64,000 bases of DNA. Source: Acanthaster planci (Eukaryota; Echinodermata; Asteroidea; Valvatida; Acanthasteridae). The notes beneath the pieces were generated by a model, which was not told the DNA's origin, did no database searches, and saw nothing but the letters and a program-made list of their open reading frames with translations. Within the stretch, counting starts at the first letter, position 1. Each line of letters starts with the position of its first letter. Made by a program: the position numbers and the translations under genes. Shown one piece after another: positions 12,401-24,952 of this stretch. Where the stretch lies: contig NW_019091427.1 of assembly GCF_001949145.1 (NCBI RefSeq), forward strand, positions 551,729-615,728. Reading direction: 5' to 3'.

Positions 12401-14325
12401 AACAAACATCCAAGCGTCCATCTGATACACTTGGCACACTGTTTTCTTTCCCTTTTTTTGGGATTTCCCACTTCGGAAACAAGCTATTCTCGTGGGAAAA
12501 ATCGGTGAGTGGTAATAAACTGTTTGCACATACTGGCCTGGAAGGCCATTAATCAGGTCACCAAAGCCGCTCTTGTCAGCGATACAACCCTCTACAGGGC
12601 TGCGGCAAACAATGTTCACATATTTCCAGGCCGATCTCATTCAAGAGGAGTCTGTCAGTGACTACTCCTTTTAATACCTGAATTCCCATACAATGCGTCA
12701 ACACTGAATTGACCAACGTGAAAAAATTTTGTCGCATGGTGAGCTGATGCCCCTGGAAAAAGCAAACGGTTTTCACTACGTGGATAAACCAAAATCTATT
12801 TATCATTCCTATTTCTGGTTGATCAGAGATTTGCAGTGTCAAATCCCGTATGCTCAAACCTTCTAATCAAATGCAAATGTCTTCAGTAAAATCTAATGAA
12901 ATGTAATACTGAAACCAAATCCTTTCTACTCTTTCATGCCAGGCATCCCATCGTAGAGTGTACACATTAGTAAAAAGATGATGACTTTTTTTATTTTGAC
13001 ACGCATTTAATGCCATTTCAATTGAGATCGAATGAGAAGATTCAGGAAATCAAGGACTAACAGGCAGTCAAAGGACTGCTCAGAGATTGTGTAGCATTAC
13101 ACAAACAGGAAAGTAGCTCATATTTCACACAGTGGTCCGTGATATTGAGTTTGCATGTGACTCCAAGGAAATCGTATCTTTGTAAGAGCATTTTAAGGAT
13201 GGCCTCATCTCCCTTGCTGACTGTCTAGCTTTAACCTGCACTGGAAAACATGGCTGTCCAACCGATATCAGAATGTGCTCGGGTAAAAGGGACGGATGAA
13301 AAAGAAAAATTTAGGCCACAATGGGTCAACCCCCCAAAAAAGACAAAAAAAAACAATAAGGAGGAGAGAAGAGGGGAAGTGGACACGCGATTTTGCTGGG
13401 GGGGTTGCCGCCACTGGCATCCAGGCTACAGCATGCACTGCTCTGAGCCAAGGTCCTGACCCAGTTCAGTGCACCGTTCTCTAATTACGTTGCTCAGTGT
13501 ACGGGGATGGGGACGGCATAATGCCACATTGGAACGCATCACTCCTGTCATCACTCAGGCTCCTTTTGCTTTAATTTGCGCTTAATATCTTCTGGGTCAA
13601 TGAGTGTTTTCTTTCTCTCTTTTCCTCTGTGTGTGTGTGTTTTTTTTTTTTTGGGTTGCATGCCTCAATAGCCATACGGGATGAAGAATTACATCGGGGC
13701 AATATTGAGAGCTGGGGAAGATTGCTGTTTGATGAGATAAGAAGTGGCATTAAATATGGGGGGGGGAACAGATGTCGTTTGTGCACACACGCGCCGTGCT
13801 ACATATGAAGAGGGACAGAGAAGGGCAAGGGAGGGGCTGGTGGGGTGTCTCTAGAGTCAAAGAGGTTACACCATGGAAAATCCAGCTCCACTGTGCTCCA
13901 CAATGTTCGGTCTTCCTCTGGAAACTCTACCAATTCAGGTTTTTAAAGTTGAGGTGCAAAATATTATTACACACTGATGAAGACTCAGGACCTTTTGTTC
14001 TGTGAATCACCAATTAAGACTGAGTTTCTGTAAAATATCTTCAAGTATGGTAATATTCTTCATTTGCATCTTTTTCAATGGATGTACATGTACATCCAGG
14101 CATGCACAGAGACCTTCCATTTTCTCCCGGCTCCGAACTGAACATCCTTTAATTTCCTCTGATTGGGTGGTAACATCTAAATCTAAGAACTGAAAGAAGC
14201 ATTGTTGATCAGGAATTGCTGGTCTCCTAACCGGGGCTAGTAATAGCGATGTACTAGTCCATATGTTTTGGCAGGTATTTTTTGCACAATTAGCACATCA
14301 AACATCCTTCCCTAGGTAAGTCAGG
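6453..14325. other. Intronic sequence without recognised exon
   Basis: This is most of the 9288-base intron between exons B and C of the minus-strand GABBR1-like gene. I saw no convincing exon, RNA gene or transposase. It contains several G or C homopolymer runs (for example 12061-12067 and 12124-12133) and TACATG-type motifs (7565-7575). Confidence 0.6.
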
Positions 14326-14326
14326 T

Positions 14327-14570
14327 TGGCATGGTGGTTCTTTCCTTGCCTTCCACCTCTGCAGTCCAGGTTTTTTTCCCCGGCTTGGTCCACACGAGGA
14401 TTGGGTTTTCGGTCCCTACCCGATTCCGTGGGTTTTACCCAGAATATTCCTCTGGCATTTTCCTCCAACCTCTAAACCTGTAACTTCTTCTCATTGTCTC
14501 CTCTCTTCAAGCTTCTTCAGGCTTGCGAGCTACAGTGTCCTAGGGTGCTTTTGAGGAATCCTTGAATTTG
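14327..14570 (+). mobile_element. Degenerate tRNA-derived SINE-like repeat
   Basis: An A-box-like TGGCATGGTGGTTC (14327-14340) is followed about 40 bases on by AGGTTTTTTTCCC (14368-14380), which looks like a B box decayed to a T run. A body follows with GATTGGGTTTTCGGTCCCTA (14399-14418) and CCGTGGGTTTTACCC (14427-14441), then a pyrimidine-rich stretch. I recall this body style from dispersed repeats of marine invertebrates. The ends are uncertain and no target-site duplication was identified. It sits about 530 bases downstream of exon B, in the following intron. Confidence 0.6.
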
Positions 14571-15098
14571 TTATCAAAAAAATAACAAAAAATAATAATA
14601 ATAATGATAACTTCCCTCACAGAAACTTCAGCGTCCACTAGCTTCTCCTTTTTTTAAAATAGAAAATTTCCTTTGGCCTGGAGTTATTTGACACTTTCAG
14701 AATGACCAATGGTCAAGTGGCATCCACATACTCAGGTAACTGCCCACAGGTCAAACTTTTAGGTCACTGTCCAGGAAAGTGTTGTCAAAGGTTTAAGAAC
14801 CCTGATCAAATGTCTGGATCCACAGTTTATTTTAGAACCTGTGAAGTCAACCTGCTTTTGCCATCAGCTATATGAGAAACTGTACCAAACATTCAAACTC
14901 AAAAGCAACTGCTAAAGTGATTAAGAATTCTTTTATTATTCATTTGCTCCTCTTTGCAATATTAAAATGCAAAAGCAAAAGGAAACCTGCTTGCGTAATA
15001 TCAAGTCCGTGCTGCTCTGCCTTTTTAGTTGGGTATTTTTTTAACGAAATGAAACCTTCTTGTGATAAAACCACATTAATTGTATCTTGAAGACTTAC

Positions 15099-15269
15099 TG
15101 AGGTGAAGACTTCGTGAGTCTCCTGCAAGAAGGAGATCTGTTTCCAGTTCCATTTCTGGCAGAGCTTGACCCGGGTGGGGTTGTGGACCGTCGCGGACGG
15201 GTGGGTTCGGAAGAAGGTGGGAAACCGGTCCCGATTGGAGAGGGCTGGAGAGCTTGAACCGAAGGCAAT
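15099..15269 (-). CDS. GABBR1: GABA-B receptor subunit 1-like, exon B: Venus-flytrap GABA-contact exon
   Basis: This exon of 57 codons follows exon A after a 2501-base intron. The acceptor is CTAACACCAG and the donor GTAAGT, both phase 0. It reads [20 protein letters not shown], then [16 protein letters not shown], then [20 protein letters not shown]. The SSSPALS and RTHPSAT-x-HNPTR blocks are hallmark sequences of GABA-B subunit 1. Counting from the exon A cysteines, Ser at exon residue 6 falls on Ser153 and His at residue 23 on His170 of mammalian GABA-B1b, both known GABA-contact residues. Their presence argues for a ligand-binding subunit and not a GABBR2-type partner, which lacks a functional GABA site. 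The exon is more GC-rich than the AT-rich intron around it, as expected for coding sequence. No frameshift or stop is present. Confidence 0.95.
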
Positions 15270-15772
15270 CTGGTGTTAGATAAACGACAAAGCCGAGTTA
15301 AAGAAGCTGATGAGTAGATTGAAGGTTTTACACTGTAAGTTTACAACCCCACTGGTTGGTTGAGAATGGGATAAGGAGTACTTAAAAACATCAAGCAAGG
15401 ATGCTGTAACAATGACGACACCGTCACTGTTCGTGGCTTACATCACTTCACGGCATGAGTTCGCTCTCAAATGGCTATGACCATGCGAACCTTACACTTG
15501 GTTTTATGCATAAAACATGCAAAAAAGGGAGCAAAACCTGAATGTTTACATGTCTCAATATTCAGAATTTGGGACTCAAAAATCCAAACATATCCTTTAA
15601 AAAAAACCCACATCCCTGACTACTGGAGCACAGTAAACCAGTACAACTCTTCACTGAAATTGGGTGTACCCATGTAGGCACAGTATGAAATCGTCATTTA
15701 ATAATGAGTATCATGGATAAGGGGCAAGACTCCCCCTCTCCCCTGTTTCTTCCCCCTTCCCCCGCTACAAAG

Positions 15773-15845
15773 CGGAAAACAAAGTTGAAAAAAAGAAAAA
15801 ACAAAAAGAGAAAAAAGAGGAGAAAAGGGGATTAAAAACATGAAA
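15773..15845 (+). repeat. Low-complexity polypurine tract
   Basis: About 70 bases are almost only A and G (runs such as GAAAAAAGAGGAGAAAAGGGG), directly after a C-rich pyrimidine stretch at 15731-15763. The pair forms a strand-asymmetric block in the intron before exon B. Confidence 0.8.
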
Positions 15846-17770
15846 CTGCTGAGAAATATCTCAGAACTGACCCCCTGCCACTATACATGGTTGGTCAGTT
15901 TGCTACTGAGTGCCCCCCCCCCTTCCTTGAAAAGTCCTGGTTGGCACGCATGGGTGCACAGCTGCTTTTACCCCGACATCCCTTGGGGGGGGGGTGACAC
16001 AATGCATGTGAGCCATGGCACACACGACCAATTTTCATCAGAATGTACAAACTTTGGTTGGGCACCTGGCCCCCTGGGTCTCTCTCTTCTTTGCAGATGG
16101 GAGGGGGGTTCGGGCTGAGGAGGAACTGAGCGAAATCAGAGTGATGGGGTGGAAGGGAAGGAGGAGAGATCCAAGGACCATCCCCCTTGGTACCCCCTTA
16201 GGTCTGCCAACTCTGCCTCTTATTAAAATGCTCCAAAAAACCTGCACACCAATTTCCAATGTGGCAAGCTGGACTCAAGTCAAAGCAAATACAAAACAGA
16301 CAAGTAGATCAGCAAAATATGCGACAGAATCATTCCACACGCAGCAGACTGTCACAGGTATATTTTGTGCTAAACATCATGGATACATCAACACGCACCC
16401 TGTTTAGCTGTTGTCTAATAAGTTGAACAAAAATATCAATAATTTTGGCAGGTAACTGTGCATAAAATGGAATGTGGGCAACAAATCAATAGCAAAGACT
16501 CCGCAGTCTAAGAAGGGCCTCTGCTTCATGTGCGAAACAAAAGTGAGAAAATGTGACACAGCTGTACAAAATGTTACACATAAAAAAAAAACATCTGCTG
16601 CAGGGTTTACACGTACTTTGTGAAGAACCAAATTGCACTGACCGAAGAGCACACATTCAACATAGAAAAAACACTACGAGTCCTTGTTCCCAAAATGTGC
16701 CTTCTCCACAGATCAATACAGCTAGCGCTAATCAAATAGACATGTATTGATGTAAAGTTAATTTGCGGACACATTAACCTCTCGTTTGATTAACATTTCA
16801 CAGACATCAATAGTGGTGCCTGTAATTGCTGGTAAGTTTAAAGTGATCGCCTCCTTTTTTTTTTCAATTTTTTTTTTCATATTTTATGCAGGCTATTAAA
16901 TACCAAGGATCAATCCATCACAGCATTTTTGAGCATGCTGGAAAACTGGGGTATGTTTTGTTTTTACTTTTTGTGATTGATTTATTGGTACAGTATGCGT
17001 GGGAGTTAAAATGATCGAGCTGAAAGAGCACTAATGTCCAGGGCTCTGTCAAGGGTTTTGTCCAAGGTTCTCCCCAGGACTGGGATCATCACCTGGGGAT
17101 TTTGACTTTAAAGAATTCTGCAAGCTTCCAATATTAAGCTCAGTTCTACATAGTGTGTTTTTTGCTGAGCTCTAATTTGGAAGTTAATAGGAATAAATGT
17201 TCATCACTTCCAATTTCAGCAAGATTAAATAGGCAGTGGCTATGATGAAATCTCAGTTGACATGGTTGGTTGAGAGAAATATTTTGAAAAATATTCTAAA
17301 ATGTTGTATTTTAAAATTCCACAAAATGAAGAGAACATCAAACCAGAGAGTTTCACGAAGAGTTTTCTAGCGGAAGTGAATTTTGTCTCTGACGAAAAAC
17401 CTGAAAAAGAACAAAAAGTGCCAATGAAATGAAATCCAAACTAAAATTCCAATCTTAAATAAGGTTGAATAACGCACTGCTTATGAGGGTTTGTTGGTGT
17501 TCAGTGACCAGCATAGCCACGTACATACACTTAGCCCTTAGGTATACATGTACATGTACAGGCCCCTAAAACTAGCACATCATTCACGCATTTCGCATCC
17601 TGGGGGTTTGCCTGCACGCATCACAAATCGGGCAATAATCAACGGTCTCATCAGAGTCCCACATGATCTGATCTCCAGGATATGCCCCATTCTTCTCAAA
17701 TATTCGCCCAAGGCGCTATAAACCTCTACTTCCCTGGTAGCCTGGCTGACAGAGCTGTATGTACACTCAC

Positions 17771-17905
17771 CACCATGAGATTCCACATCTTGGCTGCCTC
17801 GGCCACGGCTGACGATACGATACTGCAGGCAGTCAGCATGATGATCTTGATGGGCTCATGGTAGAGAAGGTTGTAGAAGATGTTGGTACCCAGACCGGGG
17901 TTACA
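17771..17905 (-). CDS. GABBR1: GABA-B receptor subunit 1-like, exon A: Venus-flytrap lobe 1 (partial gene)
   Basis: This exon encodes 45 residues of the extracellular ligand-binding (Venus-flytrap) domain of a class C G-protein-coupled receptor that binds GABA at the plasma membrane and works with a GABBR2 partner. It starts after a TTCATTCAG acceptor and ends at a GTGAGT donor, both phase 0. It begins CNPGLG and contains FYNLLYHEPIKI, the motif TACSIVSS and AEAAKMWNLMV. These match the family pattern of Cys-x-Pro-Gly, LLY-x-x-P-x-K, a Cys-Ser pair and AEAA-x-MWNL. Cysteines at exon residues 1 and 27 are 26 apart, the spacing of the Cys103-Cys129 disulfide of mammalian GABA-B1b. The Ser after the second Cys corresponds to the GABA-contacting Ser130. 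The exon carrying the earlier part of lobe 1, including the binding Trp65, was not located. Other class C receptors are unlikely given the run of GABBR1-specific motifs in the next exons. Confidence 0.93.
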
Positions 17906-18296
17906 CTGAATGAATAGACAGAAAAACACAAAGAAAGGAATTTCAGAATTTAACACAAGTGATGTACTTGCCATTCCTGGCTATGGGTACAGATTTGTGA
18001 TTGGTCAACAGAAGCTGCAAATGCTCTGAGCCTGCATTATCCTTTGTTAGGAGAAGACTGCAATAATATTAGAAAAAAATCTATAAGGCGCACAGTAGAT
18101 GTTTTTAACTGTGTGTGTGTCATTCAGAGGTGCTTATATTACCATTATCCCTGCTTACTGAACATCTGAGCATCTCCTGGATCTGAACATTTCCTGAGGC
18201 CATCTCATCTCCCCAGGGAGTATACTATCTCCCCCCTCCTCCCGATGTTGCCATATCAGATGCAAACGACTTTACAAAATAGCCAAATCAGTGAAT

Positions 18297-18441
18297 CACA
18301 GCCACAGGTACCCATTTACTCCCGGGTGGAGACAGGTATGCAGGGGTAGACTGGCTTGCCCAAGATCACAACATGTCACTGGATCTGAACCCCTGACCTT
18401 ATGATTGGAATACAAACCCCAACCACCACGCCACATGCCCC
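18297..18441 (-). mobile_element. tRNA-derived SINE, minus orientation
   Basis: Read on the minus strand, the element starts near 18441 with an A box TGGCGTGGTGGTTGG (18432-18418) and a B box GGGGTTCAGATCCAG (18394-18380, consensus GGTTCRANNCC). A body follows containing CTTGGGCAAGCCAG, then CTCCACCCGGGAG and AAATGGGTACC. This head-plus-body layout is a widespread type of tRNA-derived SINE in invertebrate genomes. It lies about 390 bases upstream of GABBR1-like exon A and in the same orientation as the gene. Precise ends and flanking duplication were not resolved. Confidence 0.75.
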
Positions 18442-21400
18442 CATTACATGACACGGCCTCACAACTACATGGATTTGCAGCACAGAAAAGCTTCATATAT
18501 GCATTTTTTTCTGGAACCACAAATGATAATTTCAACTTTGGGGTGACACTCCCCCTCTCCCCCGTCCATTCAAGTTAAAAAAAATTCTGCAGAGGTTACA
18601 AAATTAAGAACCACTTGAGACTACTAAAGAAAGCAGCAGTGAACTAAGGCAAATAAACTATGGTAATTCTCAAGTTTGTAAAGTCTACCTAGACTTTTCA
18701 GGAAAGAGAGAAAGGTGCAGGTGCTAACAAATCAAAATAAAGAAGTTAAGTGACTAAAAACCAGCTAGGAGAGTCTCTCAATGAATCGATTTACAAAGTC
18801 AACCTTACTCGCCCCAAAAATAACAGCATTCAACAAATATAAAAATGAATCTTGGAGTCTCTGACTACATCACCTCATCTTTAATTCAAAGCTAGTCTTT
18901 CATTGCATCAAGCTCTCTCTGCTGGAAAAGACAAAAGACAGTTTGGGGGAGACGAGGGGTATGTTTCTAGGCTGATTTGTGCAATATCCTCATGTTATTA
19001 GAATGTCTTGCCATCAGGAGATATAACTGACATCTTATAACCTGCGTCTCTCTTTTTTTCCCCCCACCCAATCCGGACTCCTCTCATCACATTTCCCACC
19101 GAGGGACTTGTCTTTTTACGGGCAATTCAAACACAGATGTGACAAGAGATTATTTAATTGAGAATGCACTCTGTGGTCGGGTGTTTTGACTGGACCAATT
19201 CAATTTCCCCCATTGGCATGTCCGAGTTGACAAACAGCTGGGTTTAAGCTAATGTCAAACTCGGGCGATGAATACAACAGGAAAAAAGTTGTTCCCTACC
19301 TCAGAAACAGCATTGATACTACTACCAATTGGGCGTTTTTTTCTGTAGCACAACTACAGAGAACTTGATGGAACACTAGGTTTGACTCTTCAACTAAAAG
19401 CTGCTCACTGAATGTGTCAGAGGTTTATATCGATTAAAAGGTTACTAAGTACAAATTATGGAAGATGTCGCTTTCTTTTACAGAACTATAAAATTTGGAT
19501 TTAAAGAATTTCTTGATCAGGACTGCTGATGAAATCTTAAATAAAAATATAAAATACACAAAAAGCACTGGTCTCCATGACGACAAGAACCAGCACTTCT
19601 TATCAATGACTCGGATGTATCTCGTTTCCATCACAACTCAATCCCAGGAGAACAGACCAACGAACTGTAGATCTGTTGCCTGGCACAGGTATGTGTGTGC
19701 ACGACCACAGCGGAGTATTGCTACATGACAACAGGCCAGGGATGATCCCACGAGGACCTTCTCTTATGAAGTTCCTTAGTGCCCACTTCCGTTGTGGCTC
19801 GGGAAAAAAGAGAGCCAACGCCGACACAGATTACAGCACTCCAGCCACTCCATGAGCGATTTATTAAGGGGTAAAGAGAGGGGGAATTGGTGGGACGAGA
19901 AAGAGTCTACTCTCTGGAAATTGTTGTGTCCTTCTCCGATTACCATTTATGGTCTTTGAATTAGAGCAATGTAAGTGGAAGGAGTACATTTGGATGCCAA
20001 AAAGGATTCCTCAGCTGTGCATTTATAGCCCAACAGTTTCAGTGAAATGAAGACCAGAGAGCTGATGCTTCATTGGCCTGCTGTCCAAAAAGACTCTAGG
20101 ATACTGGAGGGATGTTTCTTTTCATAAGGCCGCTGGTCAGAAATACCCAAAATTTCCTTTTGTACCATGGGAGAATCCACAAAATCATTCAGTGCCTCCC
20201 TTTAAAAACCCCATCCCAGATCCTTTGCATCATCTTTCCTTCTCACCATTGTGAAGGCATTGCAAAGATATGCACCTGACACATCAGACACCTTCCTTAT
20301 ACAATGTATATAAGCAATGATGTAGGCTTAGTCATGACTTCTCTAAAAAGTTACAGAGAAGACGGAACCAACAGCTGCATGAGATGCTCATGTCAATAGC
20401 ATTGTTTAGTTGCTACCGGTAGCTGATTTGGGTTAGTCTGTCATTAAACATTATCAGGATTACTATCAGCTGTGCATGTCCATGTTTATAACTAACTTAA
20501 TTAAAAAGTATATACAGTGTATTATACGTAAAAGTATCTGTCTAGTGTATAAATCTACACTGCACTTTTGCTATTCGTGACACTGTTTCATGAAAGGAAA
20601 AAGATATATTTATATTTTTTTATTATGAGTTCAATTAACCCTGATACATGTATTTCCTTTTCCAATCAATCAGAGATTTCTGATATGTCAGTGAAGGGTA
20701 CACAAGCACTTTTCCTGCTGCAAATATTGAAGACGCACGGCCACGTGTGTATCTTATGCTTCTGGGTCTGTTTTGCGTACAGGCCGGTGCTGGGCAATTA
20801 CAAGCAATTAACGACAGCTGGGTCACACATCAGGGCACCGGCAGTGAGATTGGAGCTGGGCTAATAAGACAAACCAGTACCAATGTTGCTCCTGGATTGA
20901 TGAAATAAAAAAAAGTGCCCACGGGTAAAAAGCTGTTACAATGACTGACAACTGCCCCATGGACACTAAGTTGTCTAAGGAATTGCAGATGTAGAAAAAG
21001 TGAGAAAAATGGTTTCAGAGAAAAAGTAGTAGAGAAAGGACAGATTTCTTGGGGGGAATCTCTTATGTAAACAGTTCTTCTACTTTGTGCTTCAGACAAG
21101 TGGTCCCTTCTTATTTTGTTTTCCCCTTCTATCAGTTTCAAGATGCAGAGCGGCACGATAATAATCGTGGCAGGAGACTTTTAAGAATTCTGGAGGGGGG
21201 GAGCTGCCGGCTGGACAAGCAATAAATGTACCACATCAAATGAAGCACTCGAAATGACCGAGATTTTTTCCCGCGGGGGGGAAGGGGGAAGCAGAGAGAA
21301 CGGAGACTTTAGAAGGCTTAGAAGACTCACTCCAATCAAGGGAAATTACATAAATCTGGCCCCACGCACACAACTAGCACAGGTGATAATACATGGAACG

Positions 21401-22739
21401 TTCCTCCTGGCCATTCGTTTATTGGACAGGCTTGATACAAGCCGAAGAGGAGGACCAGAGAGAAGAAACAGAATTTTATTTGTCAGGGGAGAAAGACAGA
21501 GAGAGACCAAATTCCTGCCCCAAGCGCCAATAGAGGAGGATGCCGGCTTGAGGTCGTTTGGAGTTGTTGAAGTGCAAGACATCATTTGCCTTCGCAAACG
21601 TACATGTAAATGCCACCAAAGGGAAGTCAAAACCTCAGAAGGCAGTAGGGCCTACAATGAGGTCGGCCGATTCATTAAGAGTGGTGGAAATTTCCTTCTC
21701 TGTATCCTTGCACTTTCACATACGGGAACACTACCTTCATTTAGCAATCCCTCAGAAATCAACTGTCAATATTCGAATGATTGAATTGGAATCCAAGATC
21801 CTTCAAGTTGGTATTTGACTCAAGACATTTTTTTCCCAATAAGGCTCTGAGAACACTGAGAAACTACGGTACAACGGAATGTTTAACATTACCTCTTCAC
21901 GTTCACAATTATTACAATCATTAGAACCTAACAAACACTAGAATAAAACATATATGATATTCATCATTTCGTAATTGCTTTTCAACTCCCATGCATGGGT
22001 TAACTTATAGAAAGATTTAACTGAAATTGCAAATGAATAATGTTTGCAACCACTCCAAACAAGAGCTGATATCATTTCAACACCAAGAGTCCAGTATCCT
22101 ATCCAATGAATCTTCAAGTAAATAGCCTTGGCAAACATGATGTCAGCTCTCACATATGACAGCAACAACAGAATAAGAAAAACATCTGTGGGAAACTACC
22201 AGCCCCAAAATCAATGACCGTTGCAGCGAACACGAATTCCAATCAATGACTGCCATCCAAACAGGTTATTTTTACCCAATATCAGATTAACAGAGCTGTC
22301 GCTGCAAATGTTAAAACAACTCCGGTTGTGTCCTACTGTCACTCCACAAAGTTGACAGGAAACTTTTGGGATGAGTGGAAATAAGGCTCTGTCTCGTGGG
22401 TTTGTGCTCATGTAAATAAGTACATTTGAGGTAAACTCAGATGCTTTCATGGAGAGATCATTTTTTTTTCCAACTTCAGTTTTCCCATTTCATTAACACA
22501 ATCGTTGACGTGACAACAGTTACAAGCCGTCTTCATACACGTCAATTTTTTTTTGGGGGGGGGACAAGATTTGAAGGTACACCACATGGCAAACTCTTTC
22601 AGAAGTGAAGTACATGTGGTTCTGGAGAGCCAAATACATGTACATACTAATGGCTGGTTCCATAAACCAGGGCACATTATGCCGGCATTGTCATACTCCG
22701 TATTGCTTTGTCATTGACAGTAGGCATGCATGTACATGT

Positions 22740-22870
22740 AGGTTTCTTTCAAATGACGTCACTTCCCACAGATTACTACATGCATTAGCATTTGTAAATA
22801 CATGTACAAATTTTCCAGATGTGTGATGGCTACGCTGTATTTCAGAGAGATTTGGATCAACACGCACACA
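22740..22870 (+). repeat. Diverged dispersed repeat, copy 2
   Basis: This segment aligns end to end with 1482-1610: both contain TCAAATGACGTCACTTC-type sequence near the start, a middle of similar length, and a GGATCA-x-CGCGCAC-like end (GATTTGGATCAACACGCAC here). The two copies are about 21 kb apart and clearly diverged, so this is an old repeat family of unknown class. Confidence 0.6.
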
Positions 22871-24901
22871 AGTATAAAACATTTGCACAGTGCACGCACA
22901 TGCACCTGTTGTTGTTGCAAAGATGGTGTCCAAAGAGAGAGCTCTGTAGTATGGTGACATTGGATGTGTCCGGTGCAAGTGCCCAGATGGGAAGGGCACA
23001 GTGACCGGCAAGCCTCTAGTCCTCTTTAGCATAAACAACACTTTGAAAGATTACAACATGGCGTATCACAGATTCCCTTTGGCGTTCTCCTCCACCATCA
23101 AGAGCCTCCAGTTCCACTGGCACTTTGCCCTGATATTCCTGGTCACAGTGCCAATAAATTGTTCATCGAGCCTTAGCTTTTCCTAGGTTGTACATTGTGT
23201 TCAATGGTATGTCAGCAGCAGTACACCGACACTGGCAAACCAGTGTGATGACGGAAGGGGAGGGGTTCATTTCCTTCGTACTCTCAGGCAAATTAGTGAT
23301 TTTCAACCACTTTCTTCCTTTCTCTGGTGGATTTTTTTTCCTCTTTTTTCTTAATATTACTTTTTTTTCAAGAGTGGCAAGTGCCCCCCACATGCCAGGA
23401 CACGAGGGGAAAAATTCCATTCCAATCAAAGGATTTGTGTTTCAGAATACAGCCCCTGTTTACAATCAGCAAACACCCCAGAAGAATGCAATTTAACCCC
23501 TTGCACATCCTATTTGCCTTGTCCCCCAGTAACCATGGAAACTGAGAGCCAAAGTCAAGAGGCTGATGCAGGGTGGATAAATGCTGCCCGGCCACTCAAG
23601 AGGCCCCTCTCCCCACCTTGTACTGCAAAATTCTATTTGACAAACTGCAAAGTCCACGGAAAGAAAATCTCTTGGCTACGACGAGAACACGCTGTGTTGT
23701 ACCGTTGCAGCTGAGAGAATGCGTTGGAATCCTTTCAACTCTCAGTGGGCCAGGCAAGTTGGCTCATGCACATTCTCTCCCAGCACATTTCCAGGGAAGC
23801 TGTCAAAGAGTTCTTTAATTGGCTAATTTCCTCCTCCTCCACTCACTGGGGAGACCATGAAGTAATGAGCGAAGGACTTCAACGACAGTTGATGACAGGA
23901 AACCCTGATGAAATTCACAGCATTCCCTGTTATGTTGTGTCTTCTGGGAAGGAAGGGGGATAAACTTTTGCCCTCGATGCTCAGGTAGCTGTTTTGATAG
24001 ATGAATCAACAATATCAAAGACTGTTCACGAGAAAATACCGAAGGGCAGGCTTAAAACCAATAATCACGAACTCCTCTCAAACAGCATGTACATGTACCC
24101 CAAGGGAAAAGACAGTTCTGACATTCTAACGAGAAGTGTAATGATCTCTAGGGCATCGCAAATAGGTGGTTTGTGGGTCATTCTCTGCCCCATCTAGCTT
24201 TCAGAGATTTGAGTTCTGTCATTGTGCATAATGCTATAAAGAATTCATAAAGAAAACTGACAGCTTTTTTGGCTTGCCTATAAAAAAAATCTCAAGATTG
24301 CACATTTCTGCAAATGATGCATCAGGTAGAAAATAACATTTAGCAGAGGCAGTTATGAGTCTATGAATTTAATTTATGACAGGAAGTGGCAAAGATTCTG
24401 ATTGGTCCAAAATTGGTTTCAAAATGCCTGAGATAAAAATCAAAGGAACAGAAAGTCATGCCGCCATTTTGCCGCAATTGCACTCATCCAACTCGCCAAA
24501 TGACCTCAGTTACAAGTATTCCTTGCTGTCTGGCATTCTACAGAATTCCAAACAGTGATGACAGCTTTAAAACATCTTGCAGTAAAAACACTTCTTGTAA
24601 TTGAAACCACAAGGGCTGATAAGTGCAGAGTACATACAACAGGCAGATTACAAATCCGTAGGACTTGAATTTACAGGTGATTATCCTCACAAAAATTTCC
24701 TCAATTAATTGCTGGATCTGGTTTTTCCTATAAATTGCGACTGGCTCTGTGAGATGAGTCACAAGCTCAGAGTGATTGTTAGTTATACAGGCCTTTAAAG
24801 AATCAATACAAACCCTCAACATCCGTCACCAAAATGAACGCCAAATTGGGTGAAAAATCAAAATAAAGAGCTCAGTTTGCTCTTTCAAATGCGAAGTAAA
24901 A

Positions 24902-24952
24902 CTCAAAAGTGGCTTTGACGACTTCTGACTCATTTTCACAGAGCAGGTCACA
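24902..24952 (+). repeat. Solo terminal repeat of a MITE-like family
   Basis: The sequence from CTCAAAAGTGGCTTTGACGA to the CAGGTCACA end matches the right arm of the inverted-repeat element at 35869-36120 (shared core GACTCATTTTCACAGAG). No opposed second arm was found nearby, so this is a truncated or rearranged copy. Confidence 0.75.

Noticed and set aside
21254-21784. 176-codon open frame on the plus strand, the longest N-free frame in the window
   Set aside because: No recognisable domain, composition typical of chance translation (Arg-rich and low complexity at the start), no splice or start context, and strand-shadow frames of similar length exist opposite it.
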